64,000 nt of DNA from Adineta vaga. Taxonomy: Eukaryota > Rotifera. The DNA lies in NCBI GenBank assembly GCA_021613535.1, contig CP075492.1:17422001-17486000 (forward strand). The letters run 5' to 3'. Positions 44,307 to 55,653 of the stretch are shown here, piece after piece. Position 1 is the first letter of the stretch; each line of letters opens with the position of its first letter. Under the pieces are notes generated by a model, which saw only the letters and a program-made list of their open reading frames with translations, did no database searches and had not been told where the DNA came from. The position numbers and the translations under genes are program-made.

Positions 44307-45418
44307 ACTATTTGCCGTATGTTGTTGATAGAATTAGTAGAATGAGTAAATGAAAACAGTTTCTAACATAAACACACAGTTTGATTCAATATTTCATGTT
44401 CTCGTCAATATGAAAGAGAATAAAATATCTTTATACAAATTAAAAAGAAAAAAGAAAAACAAAATTTGTTACAATATACTGTTTCTGATGCACCCGCACT
44501 ATACATTGGCTGATATTCAAAACATGAAGGAAGACAGTAATTCACACTCATTTTACCGAAATAATTAGCATTACTTTCACATTTATCATTGATAAAATCA
44601 ACATTAATAATCATGAAAAACAACCATCTTGCGAGTATAAGTATGACTATTCGTCTTTTCCACCTATGATCATATATCTAGTATTATATTGTCAGGCACA
44701 CATTCGAGATAAATTTGTTTAATCTAAATAACAATCGATCCTTTTCCTTCTTCACATTGAATACTCATTTAAAACCGAAATGGGTCACTGTCACCTATAG
44801 ATAACGAGAAAAAAGCAAATTCTCTTGTTCTAATGCTTGATTACTATATAAAGAAAAGAATAGTGAAAGTTTAATTCAGTGATAAGAGGAAAACAAACCG
44901 TGCCATTCATTGGGGTAATAGAAACGAGAGAAATTTGGTACTAAAATTTGCAGCCGTCGTAATCGTAGTAGGGGTCATCCGAGTTCCTGTTATGAAGATA
45001 ATCATCGTTTTCATTGTGATGGTGATGGACATCGTTGTGTTCGTAAATAAATCAATTACATAATTTAAATATATTGCTGTGGTACTAATCTATCTTTCAA
45101 ATATTCTGCTTTTATGTAATCAATACTTTTACAAATTCGTATCAACATCAACGAATAATTGATCGATTAGACTCCTATGTTTAACTGTATTTTTTTCTTT
45201 CTTTTCACACTCTTTCAATAAAATGTCAATGTGCTCTTCTCATGTTGATAATTTTTTTTAAGTACAACTGTCTATAGAGTATTGAAATATTAGAAATACA
45301 AGTTTCTCTGAGAGGAAATATGAAACAATGATAAACGCATAGATGATTGTGAACAAAACTGATCCGTAGAACACTGTTCACATGTTCATTTATATCCATA
45401 AAAATTATCGTTTATTTC
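44307..45418. other. Intergenic with duplicated flanks and a possible Cys/His exon
   Basis: The segment up to about 44650 is partly repeated near 45700-45850 (shared TGAATTACTG-like and GTGGGTG/GCATCAGAAACAG-like pieces), consistent with tandem duplication of the micropeptide genes. On the plus strand 44956-45051 reads SRRNRSRGHPSSCYEDNH and ends CDGDGHRCVRK before a stop. It lies behind an acceptor (TTTGCAG) and downstream of TATATAAAG at 44845; it may be the last exon of a small secreted peptide, but no first exon is seen. Confidence 0.3.
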
Positions 45419-45598
45419 TTATCGAAAACATCGAATGCAGCATAAAATCGTATCGCAAAAGTTCAAACAACATGTGCACATATTTAAGCAATCAATACAT
45501 GAACAATTAGTGGACGTTCCATTTGTCGTTGTTGTCTTCACATCAGAAGAATGATCACGACCCAAATCAGTAAATGGTTGTTCTGCTGTTGCACTCAT
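45419..45598 (-). CDS. Cys-rich micropeptide, copy B (59 aa)
   Basis: ATG at 45598, stop at 45419-45421. The polar N-terminus (SATAEQPFTDLGRDHSSDVK, then a TTTT run) is followed by a Cys-rich half (NCSCIDCLNMCTCCLNF, then CDTILCCIRCFR). There are nine cysteines in about 27 residues, in CxC, CxxC and CC pairs. It is a paralogue of copy A; differences are spread over the sequence with the frame kept, which argues that both are real. No signal peptide. Location and function unknown; a membrane-edge, acylated peptide is one guess. Confidence 0.6.
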   Translation of the reverse strand: MSATAEQPFTDLGRDHSSDVKTTTTNGTSTNCSCIDCLNMCTCCLNFCDTILCCIRCFR

Positions 45599-46051
45599 TC
45601 TATTCGCAGTGTGTTGGTTAATACAATCAAAAGTATAAGCAAATGAAAATATAAAAAAGCATCATAATCGAAAACAATTTTTATAATAAAAAAATTCTGA
45701 TTCAGCATTTTACATTCTTGCCAATTGACGTAGAATAAGAAGAGAAGAGAAAAATAGAAATTATTTCAATGCATTCTGTTTCACCCACTGTGTTTAGCCG
45801 GCAGTGAATTACAAAATAATAAGTGACATGCAAGATGACAGCTTTTTTCTTCTTTTCAATTCTGTGTACTAAAATAATTCTTTAGCTCGAATGTCATAAC
45901 AGACTGAATATTTGTTAGTAAGACTGTTAGTTACTAACTTTTCTTCTCGTAAATTCATTCTAATGAAACAGTATTACCTATTGATTAAATCAATATTAAT
46001 AATTATAAGAGAGGAATCTTGTTTTGTGTTCCATTGTATCTTTACCCATTC
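45599..46051. other. Intergenic, no gene seen
   Basis: Upstream region of micropeptide copy B, part of the duplicated segment. No other feature recognised. Confidence 0.35.
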
Positions 46052-46138
46052 TCAAGGGGAACAGACTGATTTCAATAACTGAAAACATCTGAAATCACTG
46101 AAATCATCAAATGATGAAATCAGTTTGTTCCCCCTTGG
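46052..46138. mobile_element. 87-bp palindromic MITE
   Basis: The left arm TCAAGGGGAACAGACTGATT and right arm AATCAGTTTGTTCCCCCTTG are inverted copies around about 35 bp of ATGAAATCA-type sequence. No coding capacity. It marks the end of the TPR remnant, whose last codons (LPLCQGGTN) come from the element. A target duplication is not clear. Confidence 0.6.
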
Positions 46139-46587
46139 CATAAAGGCAAGAGTTGTCGACGTATTACAAAGGAAATTTCAAGGAAGAAAAGAGCTTTTCT
46201 ATATTTACCAATTTGATAACAAGAAAAACCATAGATTGTTAAATAGAATGCCAACTCAAGTTGATTAACAGTATTCATATTCTCGATTGCAGAGATACGT
46301 TTACATTTTTCATAAGCCATTTTATAGTCTTCTAATTGCTAACTTAAGAGTGCTTTTTGCTGTTGCATTCGAGCTATGTCAATCGAGATTGTTCTTATCC
46401 AAAAAGTAGACACTTTTGAATTTGGAAGAGGATTATCAAGATCTTTGTCATACTGATGACGTCGTTTTCTTATCCACTTTATATACTCATTTTTTTCGAT
46501 ACATTTATCATATGTGATATCATGTTCGTTAATCGAGCTATGATGGCATTCTGTGTAAAAGATATACAGTTTACTGGCAGCTGTCAC
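46139..46587 (-). pseudogene. TPR protein remnant
   Basis: One minus-strand frame reads YKMAYEKCKRISAIENMNTV and LAFYLTIYGFSCYQIGKYRK followed by ALFFLEISFVIRRQLLP, a kinesin-light-chain-type tetratricopeptide unit and the start of the next. Upstream in the same frame is a charged stretch (EYIKWIRKRRHQYDKDLDNP). One TAG at 46339-46341 interrupts it. The 3' side is cut by the MITE at 46052-46138 and no start codon is seen, so it is a dead fragment. The parent could be an ART-TPR gene like the one at 9.6 kb. Confidence 0.6.
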
Positions 46588-46712
46588 GTTTGAAGGACTA
46601 AGAAGATTTCTGAAGCATCTTTTTAAAATAGAAATAAACTTGATAACCTCTAAGCCATTACCTTTAATTGAAAAACATAACTATCACCTGGTGATTCGCT
46701 CGAATCATTTTC

Positions 46713-46772
46713 GAGTGTGGGTGCGGTTACTTTTAAAATTGAATGTTCATACACACCCGCACCCACACCCTT
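46713..46772. repeat. Telomere-like palindrome
   Basis: Left arm GAGTGTGGGTGCGGTTA, spacer, then right arm ACACACCCGCACCCACACCC. The arms share the odd C/G change (TGCGG and CCGCA), so they pair with each other better than with the consensus. Confidence 0.75.
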
Positions 46773-46992
46773 GGCATCATGTTTATTTCGTATTCGGTCA
46801 GATCTCGGAATTCCGGGAAGTGTCTTCTATAGAACAGAACTATCGAATATCATTAGAATATTTCATCTATTCAAATCGAAATTCTTCTGAATATGAAAAA
46901 AATTCTCGATTTATTTTTAAAAAAAAGTGATTTCATTTCTGACATTCGAAATTATGAATATATGATCAATTGAATTGAATTGGAATAGTATT

Positions 46993-48842
46993 TTACCACC
47001 ATAAATGAACTCTTCCATCAATAAGTTTGAGAACATAATCATGAAGAAGTTCTTCTGAATCAATTAAAATTTTCACTGATTTAAAGAAATCGCTACGTTG
47101 TTTCGAAATACATAATGATGATAAATAACGCATATGATCATTTGTTTCTAATAGAATACATCTTACAATTGATTCTAAATCCCATTTATGTAAATTGATT
47201 GTTAAAAATTCCAGTTGACGAAAAAGATAAAGACATAATTCAATTTTATCGAATGTAATTTCTTTTCTAATAATAACATTTTTAATCTTATTTATATTCG
47301 ATATAAATTGGAATATTTCAGTTTGTTGAATTAAAAACGAAGTTGATCTATTCAATAATATTGAATCAAATTCTAATGTATGAACATTGATTGTATAAGA
47401 AAGTAAATCAAGAATTTGTTCAAATAAAAATTGATGACAATGAAGATTTAATTTTGTTAATTGTTTTAATGGAAGAATTCGATTAAAACTATTTTGAATA
47501 AAATTACGAGGCATATTAAAAGTATCGGAAAGAGTCAATTGATTTACATTCGGAAAATAACCCAGAAATTGTATTATTGTATTTAGATTTCGAATTTCCA
47601 AATGATGAATTAAATGAACATTTGTTTCATTTATTTGATCATCTAACATATAATGTTTTTGTCTAAAAAAAAACAAAAAGTAGATTTTAAAAAAGAGAAT
47701 CAATTTATACTTTGAATTAATTGAATAAAATAAAGCGTGGTCGATATATTTTCGATAATGTCGATATTGAAGAATCCATTGTCGGTTCAACCAAAATGAA
47801 GACTCGAATTGTTTAACATGAGTTTCATACTGATGATGACCATTATTGTAATTTTCTGCAATACATTCATATTGATAATCAAAAATACGTAAATTTCGAA
47901 GATTATTTGTTATTAATTCTTCCCAACGATTCGCATTTAAATATTCATCGTGTAAAGAGTAACCGTCATGTACTAAAAGACATAAAATTTGCACATGTTG
48001 AAAAAAGTCTTTGACTAATAATTCAAATTCATTAAAAGGAATATAAAGCAATTTAAGAGAGATATGAGTTAAATTATTTAAACTAATTGATTGAGTATTT
48101 CGGTTTCGATTTGTTCTATCAAGATTTTCCAATGATAAATAACGAAGATTTGGAACATAAGATAATAGAATAGAAATATGATTAGATGAAATTTTATGTT
48201 TGATAATTAAAGATTCAATTGAACTAAATTGATTTGTAGCAAATGGTAATGAAACAGAAACTTTTAAAGTTTTTATTGATATTTCACAATATTTAAGTAG
48301 AGGTAATCGGAAAATTTGTTTATAAATATGATCTAAATTTCTGGTATTATCAATTGATTTGATCGTTAATGAATGTAACATTGGTAATGAATATAAAGAA
48401 TCTAAGAGAATTTCAATAGAATTTGATTGAATTTTATCAAGAATTAATGACTGAAGTTGAAGAAAATTTGTTAATAAAACCATATCGGAAATAAATGGAT
48501 TTGATAAATGTAATGATTTTATTCGATAACATTGTGAATGAATAATATTTGTTAGAAAACGTTGAAATAAAGATTTTGATATGGATGAAAGATGAATTTC
48601 AATTGGATAGTTTGAATTAATAAAAAGATTTTGAAATCTTTGATTAAGATCATAAAAACATTGAAATGATTCATGAAAATTTAAATATTCAAATATTTCA
48701 TAAATAATTTCATTTGATAAATCTTCAAATTTGATTATGTTTACTGGAATAAAAGAAGGTTTTAATTAAAAAATGACCAAAAAACTCACTTACGAGATAA
48801 TTTTTGTCTTTTATTATTCTCTAATCTTTTTATTTGTTCCAT
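46993..48842 (-). CDS. F-box-like LRR protein, intact
   Basis: Three exons (48842-48794, 48743-47711, 47662-46993) with short introns (50 and 48 bp) splice to 583 aa. The N-terminus (MEQIKRLENNKR) leads into an F-box-like helix set, FEDLSNEIIYEIFEYLNFHE. Irregular LRRs fill the rest (QLQSLILDKIQS, LLKYCEISIKTLKVSV, PNVNQLTLSDTFNM, QLTKLNLHCHQFL). This plan is one I recall from a large bdelloid family. F-box/LRR proteins usually present substrates to an SCF ubiquitin ligase; here that is inferred. The second intron is a multiple of three and open, so its retention would not stop translation. No damage. Confidence 0.75.
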
Positions 48843-49656
48843 TTCAATTCTGGTAATAGTAAATGATGGGATATTTATTCTTTATACCAACACATCATTT
48901 TTTCCAACATACACAAAAGAAAAGAAAAAACATTCGACACATGGGTGCATGTCAATGAATCATACACTTTCAATTTTTTTCCATCCAAATGATTCATTGT
49001 ATATAACATACATTATGGTAGTTAAAGAAAGCATATTCTTCTTGAGTGATTCTAAATTTCTTCGCAATTTTGTGAATACACTTCACCAATCTTGTTGTAG
49101 ATAACAGTTGTATTCCAATGATCCAGCAGAAAAGCTTTTTCTTGGAATACTCACCTATTCCTTTGTGAATGGTTGTCATACCGATATGTGCCAGGATAAA
49201 ATTGATATTATGAGGAGGAGAAGCTTTTTGCAAATAGATCACAACGAGGTAAATGTAGACCGGGTGTCAATTTCGTTCGAATGTTGCTGTTATCTAAGAA
49301 ATGCTCGGATCAGATGACTAATTATCAAAATATTTCAAACAAAGAGAAATAGTAACACATAATACTAGATAGATCTTCATAATAAAATCAATATTTTTAG
49401 TTTTTAGTAAAAATACTTTTATTTTACCATAGGATACGAAAATGACCGTGTAATTATTGTTATTTCACTCGCATTCATCCATATTAGAAACAAAACGTTG
49501 AATAAACTTCTAGAAAGAAGTAAAATGAAAATTTATTGTAGTATGAAACTTAAGTAAAATATTATATACAACATGTTTCTGACTATTTACAATGAATGCA
49601 ATTTCCCTGTGCAAATTATACATAGTAGAAGGATAGTGGATATAGAAATAAAGGCA
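48843..49656. other. Mostly non-coding, possible fragment at 48994-49290
   Basis: The minus strand from about 49270 to 48994 reads VYIYLVVIYLQKASPPHN, ILAHIGMTTIHKGIGEYSKK and CWIIGIQLL, then a charged helix (IAKKFRITQEEYAFFNY). Composition looks coding, but I do not recognise the family and see no start or complete exon set. Probably a fragment. Nothing else noted. Confidence 0.3.
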
Positions 49657-50166
49657 TTAACCACCACCACCGCAGCTGCTGCCACCACCACCACAGCTAC
49701 TACCACCTCCGCCACAACTACTGCCACCGCCACCGCAACTACTGCCACCACCACCACCACAACTACTGCCACCGCCACCGCAGCTACTGCCACCGCCACC
49801 ACAGCTACTTCCACCGCCACCGCAACTACTACCACCGCCACCATCGCCGCAATTGTTACCACCTGTGTCACATGTTCCATTGTTATCACATATATTGCCA
49901 GCATCATGATGACTATGATGATGATCATTACCATCTGTAAACTGGGAATTCATCGTACTACCATCATAATAGTCACCGTAACTGTACCCGTTGGTATCAG
50001 CTGCATATTCATAGTCGTAAGATGCACCAGGCTGGCGTGTTTTTGTTTGTATCGGACGTTGATAACGGTGTTGAAAGCGTTTTTTCTGTTGATTCAAGCT
50101 TTTATTATATCGGTCCGGATGAGTAAAAACACGTTTCAACCAAGCAGGTATCTTTTTCTTCTCCAT
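49657..50166 (-). CDS. Protein with (SSCGGGG)n tail
   Basis: Single exon, 169 aa, ATG at 50166. The first 45 residues are basic (KKIPAWLKRVFTHPDRYNK, then QRPIQTKTRQ). A Tyr/Asp-rich middle and a His cluster (DGNDHHHSHHDAG) are followed by CDNNGTCDTGGNNCGDGGGG. The tail is about eight copies of SSCGGGG, one with an extra Gly. There is no signal peptide. Gly-Cys tails like this occur in some bacterial and protist membrane proteins. The regular Cys spacing and His cluster suggest metal binding or cross-linking, but that is inference. The opposite strand is also open over the repeat; that is a shadow. Confidence 0.6.
   Translation of the reverse strand: MEKKKIPAWLKRVFTHPDRYNKSLNQQKKRFQHRYQRPIQTKTRQPGASYDYEYAADTNGYSYGDYYDGSTMNSQFTDGNDHHHSHHDAGNICDNNGTCDTGGNNCGDGGGGSSCGGGGSSCGGGGSSCGGGGSSCGGGGGSSCGGGGSSCGGGGSSCGGGGSSCGGGG
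49661..49835 (-). repeat. 21-bp coding minisatellite (SSCGGGG)n
   Basis: Tandem GCCACCACCACAGCTACT-like units of 21 bp, one of 24 bp, encoding the Gly/Cys tail on the minus strand. Synonymous changes among units show it is not newly expanded. Confidence 0.75.
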
Positions 50167-50385
50167 TTACTTTGTTCACATACGGCTATACAGAATACTT
50201 GTCAATAAAGAATATTTTATACCTACGAGAATGACGACATTCTACGCCTCCTTCTCACGTTTTATGTGTAGGCTGGATATTAAAAAAATACACATAATGA
50301 CGATATGGGAAATGTGTTTGTTATTCCTTCGTATACAAAATGATGCATTGTCAACAAGCTGACTCAGTGTTTTGAGTATGTATTT

Positions 50386-50432
50386 AGAGTGTGGGTGTGA
50401 GTTTCTCTTATTTACATCCACATCATCATCCT
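50386..50432. repeat. Telomere-like palindrome, degenerate right arm
   Basis: Left arm AGAGTGTGGGTGTGAG, spacer, right arm ACATCCACATCATCATCC. Confidence 0.6.
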
Positions 50433-50531
50433 ATCGGATCCAATAAAATTCAACTATTATAGTAAAATAATCAAATACTTTTATTTATTGTTATATAATA
50501 TAAATAAAATAGAAACCGTCCAACTGTTTGT

Positions 50532-53354
50532 TTAATGATATATCGGGCCCCATACAATAGTCTCTTCATTCATTTTTCGACATTTTCCATATCTTACATT
50601 TTGTTCGACTAATCGCTCGATTTCATATAAAGAATTACCATATACTTCATTGCACAGTGCATAGACTTCAGTGAGTGTCTATTTAGAGACCTGTACATTT
50701 ATATATCATAGAAATCAAAATACAATGAAAGTTACCGTATTGGTCTTCAAGGCGTCAAATAAATATCGTCCTCCTTCATCTCTCATTTGATTTCCTCCGA
50801 CATCAAGTGCTGTAAGTGTCTATATGCCGTATTACTGATGAATCTATTCGATAATGATACAAAAATAAAAATTACCGTATTCTTTTTCAAAGCTTCAGCT
50901 AGGTACCCTACTCCTTTATCTTCGATTAGATTCCATCGCAGATAAAGCTTGGTTAGTGTCTACATACAGAATTACATATAAATATATGAAATCGATGATA
51001 AGAAAAATGCAAATTACATTGTTAATTTTCAATGCATCACCCAGACTTTGTGCTCCAACATACTCAATTTTATTTTCGCATAAATCAAGTGTCGCGAGTG
51101 TCTGTGTGCACAATCGTAGAGGAATAAATGAGATTAATCATTAGGTAATAATAATTACCCCATTCGTTTTCAGTGCATCAGCCAGATATTGTGTTCCTTC
51201 ATTTTCAATGTCATTATTTGAAAGAATAAGTATACTCAGTGTCTGTATGTGTGTTACAAATGAATATCTCGGTTACATAATAAAACAATGAATATTACCT
51301 GATTTTGTTTTAATGCATCACCAAGATGTAGCGTTCCTCCATCCCCAATTCCATTCTGTTCGAGACAAAGCGTGGTCAGTGTCTGCATCCAAAATTATAG
51401 ATGAACATGTGACAGTCGCCAATAAGAAAATGAATGTTACGGTATTGTTCTTTAGTGCGTCACTCAGATGTCGTACACCTTCAGCTCCGATTTGATTATA
51501 TCCAAGATTAAGTGTCACGAGTGTCTGTATTAATATTTGTAAATAAGGCTATTATATAGATTATAAGACAATGAGAATTACCTCATTGTTCAACAATGAA
51601 TCAGCCAGATGTTTTGCTCCTACAGTTCCGATTTTGTTCCCTTCAAGATATAATGTGGTGAGGGCCTGTGCGCAGAATTGCAGATGAATATAAGAAATAG
51701 ATGATGATACAATGAAGGTTACTTTATTGTTCTTCAATGCATCAGCTAAATATTGAGCTCCGACATCACCGACTTGATTGCTTTGAAGATCAAGTGTGAT
51801 AAGCATCTGCATAGAAAATTATGAATAAATATCTATGATAGATGATTCTTACCTGATTGTTCTTCAACACATCAGCCAAATATTGTGCTCCTCGCAGTCC
51901 AATATGATTCCCTCCAATATGAAATGTAGTGACTGTCTGTACAAAAATTTGTAAATGACTAGATGTGATAGAGATTAAGAAAATGAAGGTTACCGTGTTG
52001 TTCTTTAATGCATTAGCCAAATATTGTACTCCATTTTCTCCGATTGCATTGTCTCCGAGATGAAGTGTAGTAAATGTCTGCATACAGAGTTTTAGATAAC
52101 TAATTACATGAAACGAATGATGAGATATTGACGATTACCTGACGATTGCTCAATGCATTAGCCAGATGTTGTGCTCCGTCGACTCCGATTTGGTTCTTGT
52201 CGAGATACAGTGCGATGAGTGTCTGTATTGCAAATTTTAGACGAGTATAAGAGATAGGCGATAGGACAATCAAGATTACCATATTGTTCTTCAGTGCATC
52301 AGCCAGACATTGTGTTCCTTCATCTCCGATTTGATTGTTTCCGAGATGAAGTACCATGAGTGTCTATATGAACAATTGGTAATGAATAGTTGGATCAAGC
52401 CATCTGATAATGAATAACTACCGTATTGTTTTTCAATAGTTCACTCAGATGCTGTGCTCCTTCAACTCCGATTTGGTTCTCTTCGAGATAAAGTGTGGTG
52501 AGTATCTGTGCGCAAATTTTTAGATGAACATATGAAATAGATGACAAAAACATGAAGTTTACTGTATTGTTCTTCAATCCATCTCGAAGACATTTCGTTC
52601 CTGCAGGTCCAATCAAAGTGTCCGATAGATTAAGTGTGGTGAGTGTCTGTATACAGAATGGTAGATGTGTATATGAAAGAGATCTTAAGACAATCAAGAT
52701 TAGTGTATTATTCTGCAACGCTTCAATCAGATATTGTATTCCTTCATCTTCGATTTTGTTACTTCTGATGTTAAGTGAGGTGAGTGTCTGTATACAGAAT
52801 GGTAGATGAAACTGTCAGCTAAATGATAAGACAGTGAAGATCACCGTATTGTTCTTCAATGCATCTGCCAGATATTTTGCTCCTTGACAGCTGAATGTGT
52901 ATTCCGAAAGACGCACTTTGGTGAGTGTCTGAATAGAGAATTTTGGATCAAAACACGAGATGCTTGTAGTATTTGTTTCGAAAGTTCTTAAAAGAAGTGA
53001 AGTAAACTTTATGATAGAGTGAAGGTCTTCGTGGATGTCGATTTACGGACACAAATAAGAAGTTTTCTTTTTGGGCAGATGGGGAAAATTGTTGGAATAT
53101 TTTATCTAGTGTTCAGGATGGATATGCAAATATGCTACTCATCCTGAAGATGGAGAAATAAAACAAGAAATAATTGTGTTTTAGATTGGAAATGCTCTTA
53201 CTTGATAGCGATAATAACTGTCTATCATTTTGTTAAATCGTTGGCAAATATTCTGCATCTCAAATAAAATAGTAAAATCATTTTGATGATCGAGAATACG
53301 ATAGAAAAGCTCGACTGGTAATGTAAGAAAAGAATTAATCGTTGTTGTCGACAT
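50532..53354 (-). CDS. F-box/LRR protein, one LRR per exon (17 units)
   Basis: The ATG at 53354 starts an F-box exon (NSFLTLPVELFYRILDHQND) down to about 53203. A 270-bp intron leads to 17 exons of about 84 bp between 52931 and 50606. Each encodes a 28-residue ribonuclease-inhibitor LRR of the form TLTTLxLxxNxIGxxGAQ, LADALKNNT. The last exon adds a unique tail and stops at 50532-50534 (EETIVWGPIYH). Introns are about 50-60 bp. Many are multiples of three and lack stops, so retention would only lengthen a loop. One donor is lost: at about 52703 GTAATC has become CTAATC, so the 57-bp intron behind that exon is probably always kept. Otherwise complete. Substrate recognition for an SCF ligase is inferred. 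Paralogue of the truncated gene at 19.8-21.6 kb. Confidence 0.75.
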
Positions 53355-54680
53355 TGTGAGATATTACGAAAGGCGTACTCGTTTTGGACGTTGTCTGTCT
53401 GAAATGTTATTGTCATTTGGTTGTTTTTTTTTATACAATGTTATGATTTGTTTGCAGAAGAAAAAAAGGAAATTTCATACATATTAACTCTCCATGTGTG
53501 TTCGTGTTTATTGCTAGCAATAAAATAGAACATAAATCACAAATGTAGCATACTTTTGTATCAAATATTTAAATATTCTAATCTAAAGTCAATAGGTTTC
53601 TAAAAAAAAATTATGGGTGAGAGCGTAGATGTCAGAGAGAAACTTTGAGGAAATGCTCACATCTCACATTCTTTAGTGGTTTGTATTAAATTATAACAAA
53701 ACTATTTTTATTGGGTTTCATCTTGATGGTGTGGATGTGAATGTTCTGTTAGTTATACTTGGTTCACCCACCCTCGAGGGGGAAAAAGCGAATTCTTTCG
53801 GATTCTGGAATCCAAATCCAATTTTAGAATTGGATCTGCCAAGATTTGATCTGGACCTCACAGAATCTGAGCGTGTAAATGTGAGTGAGGATGTATAGAG
53901 GGGTATCGACGTTCAACAGATACAGATGCGTCGTTATGTGAGGTCTTGTATATAGTGATATGTCATGATATCTTCCCTACCTTCAGACTCATACCCTCCC
54001 ATTGCCTCTACCTACTCTCATACGTATCCATTTTTAATTATCGGCACATTCAACATTATTGTCACATTGTATATCGACATAAATCGTCGCCTACTACCAT
54101 TTAAGTCAGATCTTGTTAATTCCAGGCAAATCCTAGATTTGAATTTGATCGGAGTGGGATTTGGTTCACCCCTAGTCTCCATGTTATTTTTAACAAAAGG
54201 TATTCAAAAAACACTTAAACTTGTGCGGTCTTGAGATGGTTATAAATTGTTTACCAAAAATCGACTTTTTTGGGAAGGAACAACTGTAAATCTATGAAAC
54301 TTCGGTGAAAATTCTTGATTTTTATACGGATGATAGAACAGATTTCCAGTTATAAAATAGTAGAAATGAAATTGATATAGCATTCCTTCTTTGTTCTTAA
54401 ATTCGATTTGTACCATAAGGAATATCTTTATTACGTTAGCTAACAATGCTGTCTTCTAAATTCTCTTTTCGAGAAACTCAATCTATGAAAACATATCAAT
54501 CTGAGTTTTTGTAGTTTTCACATTTGTTATGTACAGTTGATTATGCAATAGAAGTTCTACAACACTCATCAAATCAATTTATTTATTTTCGTCACAGATT
54601 TATTAAATTTGATGTGTCAATCCTTTTAAGCGCACAATTGGGTTACGGTATCACGGCTATTTTCAAAAAGTAAAAGAAAT
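53355..54680. other. Intergenic with degenerate palindromes
   Basis: Contains two degraded telomere-like palindromes (about 53614-53675 and 53725-53775). There are also scattered GTGAG and CATACCCTCC bits near 53880 and 53990. The plus-strand frame at 53965-54234 is not supported. No gene recognised. Confidence 0.4.
53725..53775. repeat. Telomere-like palindrome
   Basis: Left arm GATGGTGTGGATGTGAA, spacer, right arm TTCACCCACCCTC. G-rich first. Confidence 0.55.
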
Positions 54681-55602
54681 TTAACCAATATTTATTGATA
54701 AGTTTGCAGTCAAGTTATTTCCGATCACAGAACCTTTCGTCATCGTAGCCGTGGAAAATACCTGAAATGCGCCAGTAACCAGATTCTGACCCGTTCCCAT
54801 TAAACTTAAAAATAATCTTTGTGTATTTTTTGGTAATCGAAAGTAAGACATAGCGTAACCAGATGGATAAGTCGAATTCGCATATGCTGATAGAATAGTA
54901 TTGGTTTGCGATGGATTTGGCTCCGACAATGAAGCATATAGTGAACAAGCAGGGCAGTTCCATGTGAAGAGAATAATAGAATCATTCGTCAGAGTATAGA
55001 AATGGTTAGGAAAAAATTGCACAGTGTAGTATGTGCCTGGAAGTGTATTTCCAAAAGTTACTACTGTACCTCTTCCGATGTTATAAGGTGGTACAGAGCT
55101 TATGACAGAGGCAATATATGATGTTGAAACCAGAAGCTCGGTAAAACTACTAAGCTTGATAGCATAATATCGACTCGGATACGTGGCAAGTAGATCTAAA
55201 TTAATCGTATTCGAATCATGTCCTATATCTACGATGATGACAGTCATCAATTCTCCGTGTTCTATATGTCAGATACGAGCTGCTGCAGTCATATCTGGCG
55301 AGGTTGTCAATACAATAACGGCTCTTGATGGAGCTCGGCAGTTTGAGATACATGAACTGAGAACAGCATCTAGCGCAGACGTTAGAGTGGAAGGTTGCGA
55401 TTGAGTTGGAGTATACTGCTTCAAATCCAATTTTGATTTAACGACCAAAGCAGAGTTTGTTGTTCCAAGAGGCACAACCTGATGAACAACTGATGAAGCG
55501 CCATAAAAAAAGACACCAAAATTCGGATTGGAACCAGTAGGATTTAATTCTATCGCAATATCTGCAACAGCCTTTTTCATCTGTCCATGTTGAAGTAAAG
55601 AA
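54681..55602 (-). pseudogene. VWA-type extracellular protein, 5' end lost, one stop
   Basis: The minus-strand frame begins inside a von Willebrand A-like domain: QMKKAVADIAIELNPTG, then NFGVFFYGASSVV, a STLTSALDAVLSS helix, and RAPSRAVIVLTTSPD. The domain's first strand with the metal-binding DxSxS is missing, because the sequence to its left is the palindrome 55603-55653. One TGA at 55269-55271 falls between AAARI and HIEHGELMT, probably from CGA, with the frame kept. The rest (about 190 residues) is a beta-rich extracellular part (YNIGRGTVVTFGNTLPG, LFTWNCPACSLY), ending NLSINIG. No signal peptide exon remains. Broken twice, so a pseudogene. Confidence 0.65.
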
Positions 55603-55653
55603 GGGTGTGGGTGGGGTGTGGGTTGATATTCTGCCGATCCTTATCAACACCCT
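55603..55653. repeat. Telomere-like palindrome at a gene break
   Basis: Left arm GGGTGTGGGTGGGGTGTGGG, short spacer, right arm TATCAACACCCTT. It replaces the 5' part of the VWA gene. Confidence 0.7.

Noticed and set aside
49573-50208. Long plus-strand Thr/Ala-rich open frame opposite the Gly/Cys repeat gene
   Set aside because: It is the complement of the 21-bp coding repeat. The minus-strand frame has a good ATG, varied non-repeat N-terminus and stop, while the plus frame is low complexity.
53965-54234. Plus-strand 89-codon frame
   Set aside because: Lies in a region of degraded palindromes and shows no domain or splice signals.
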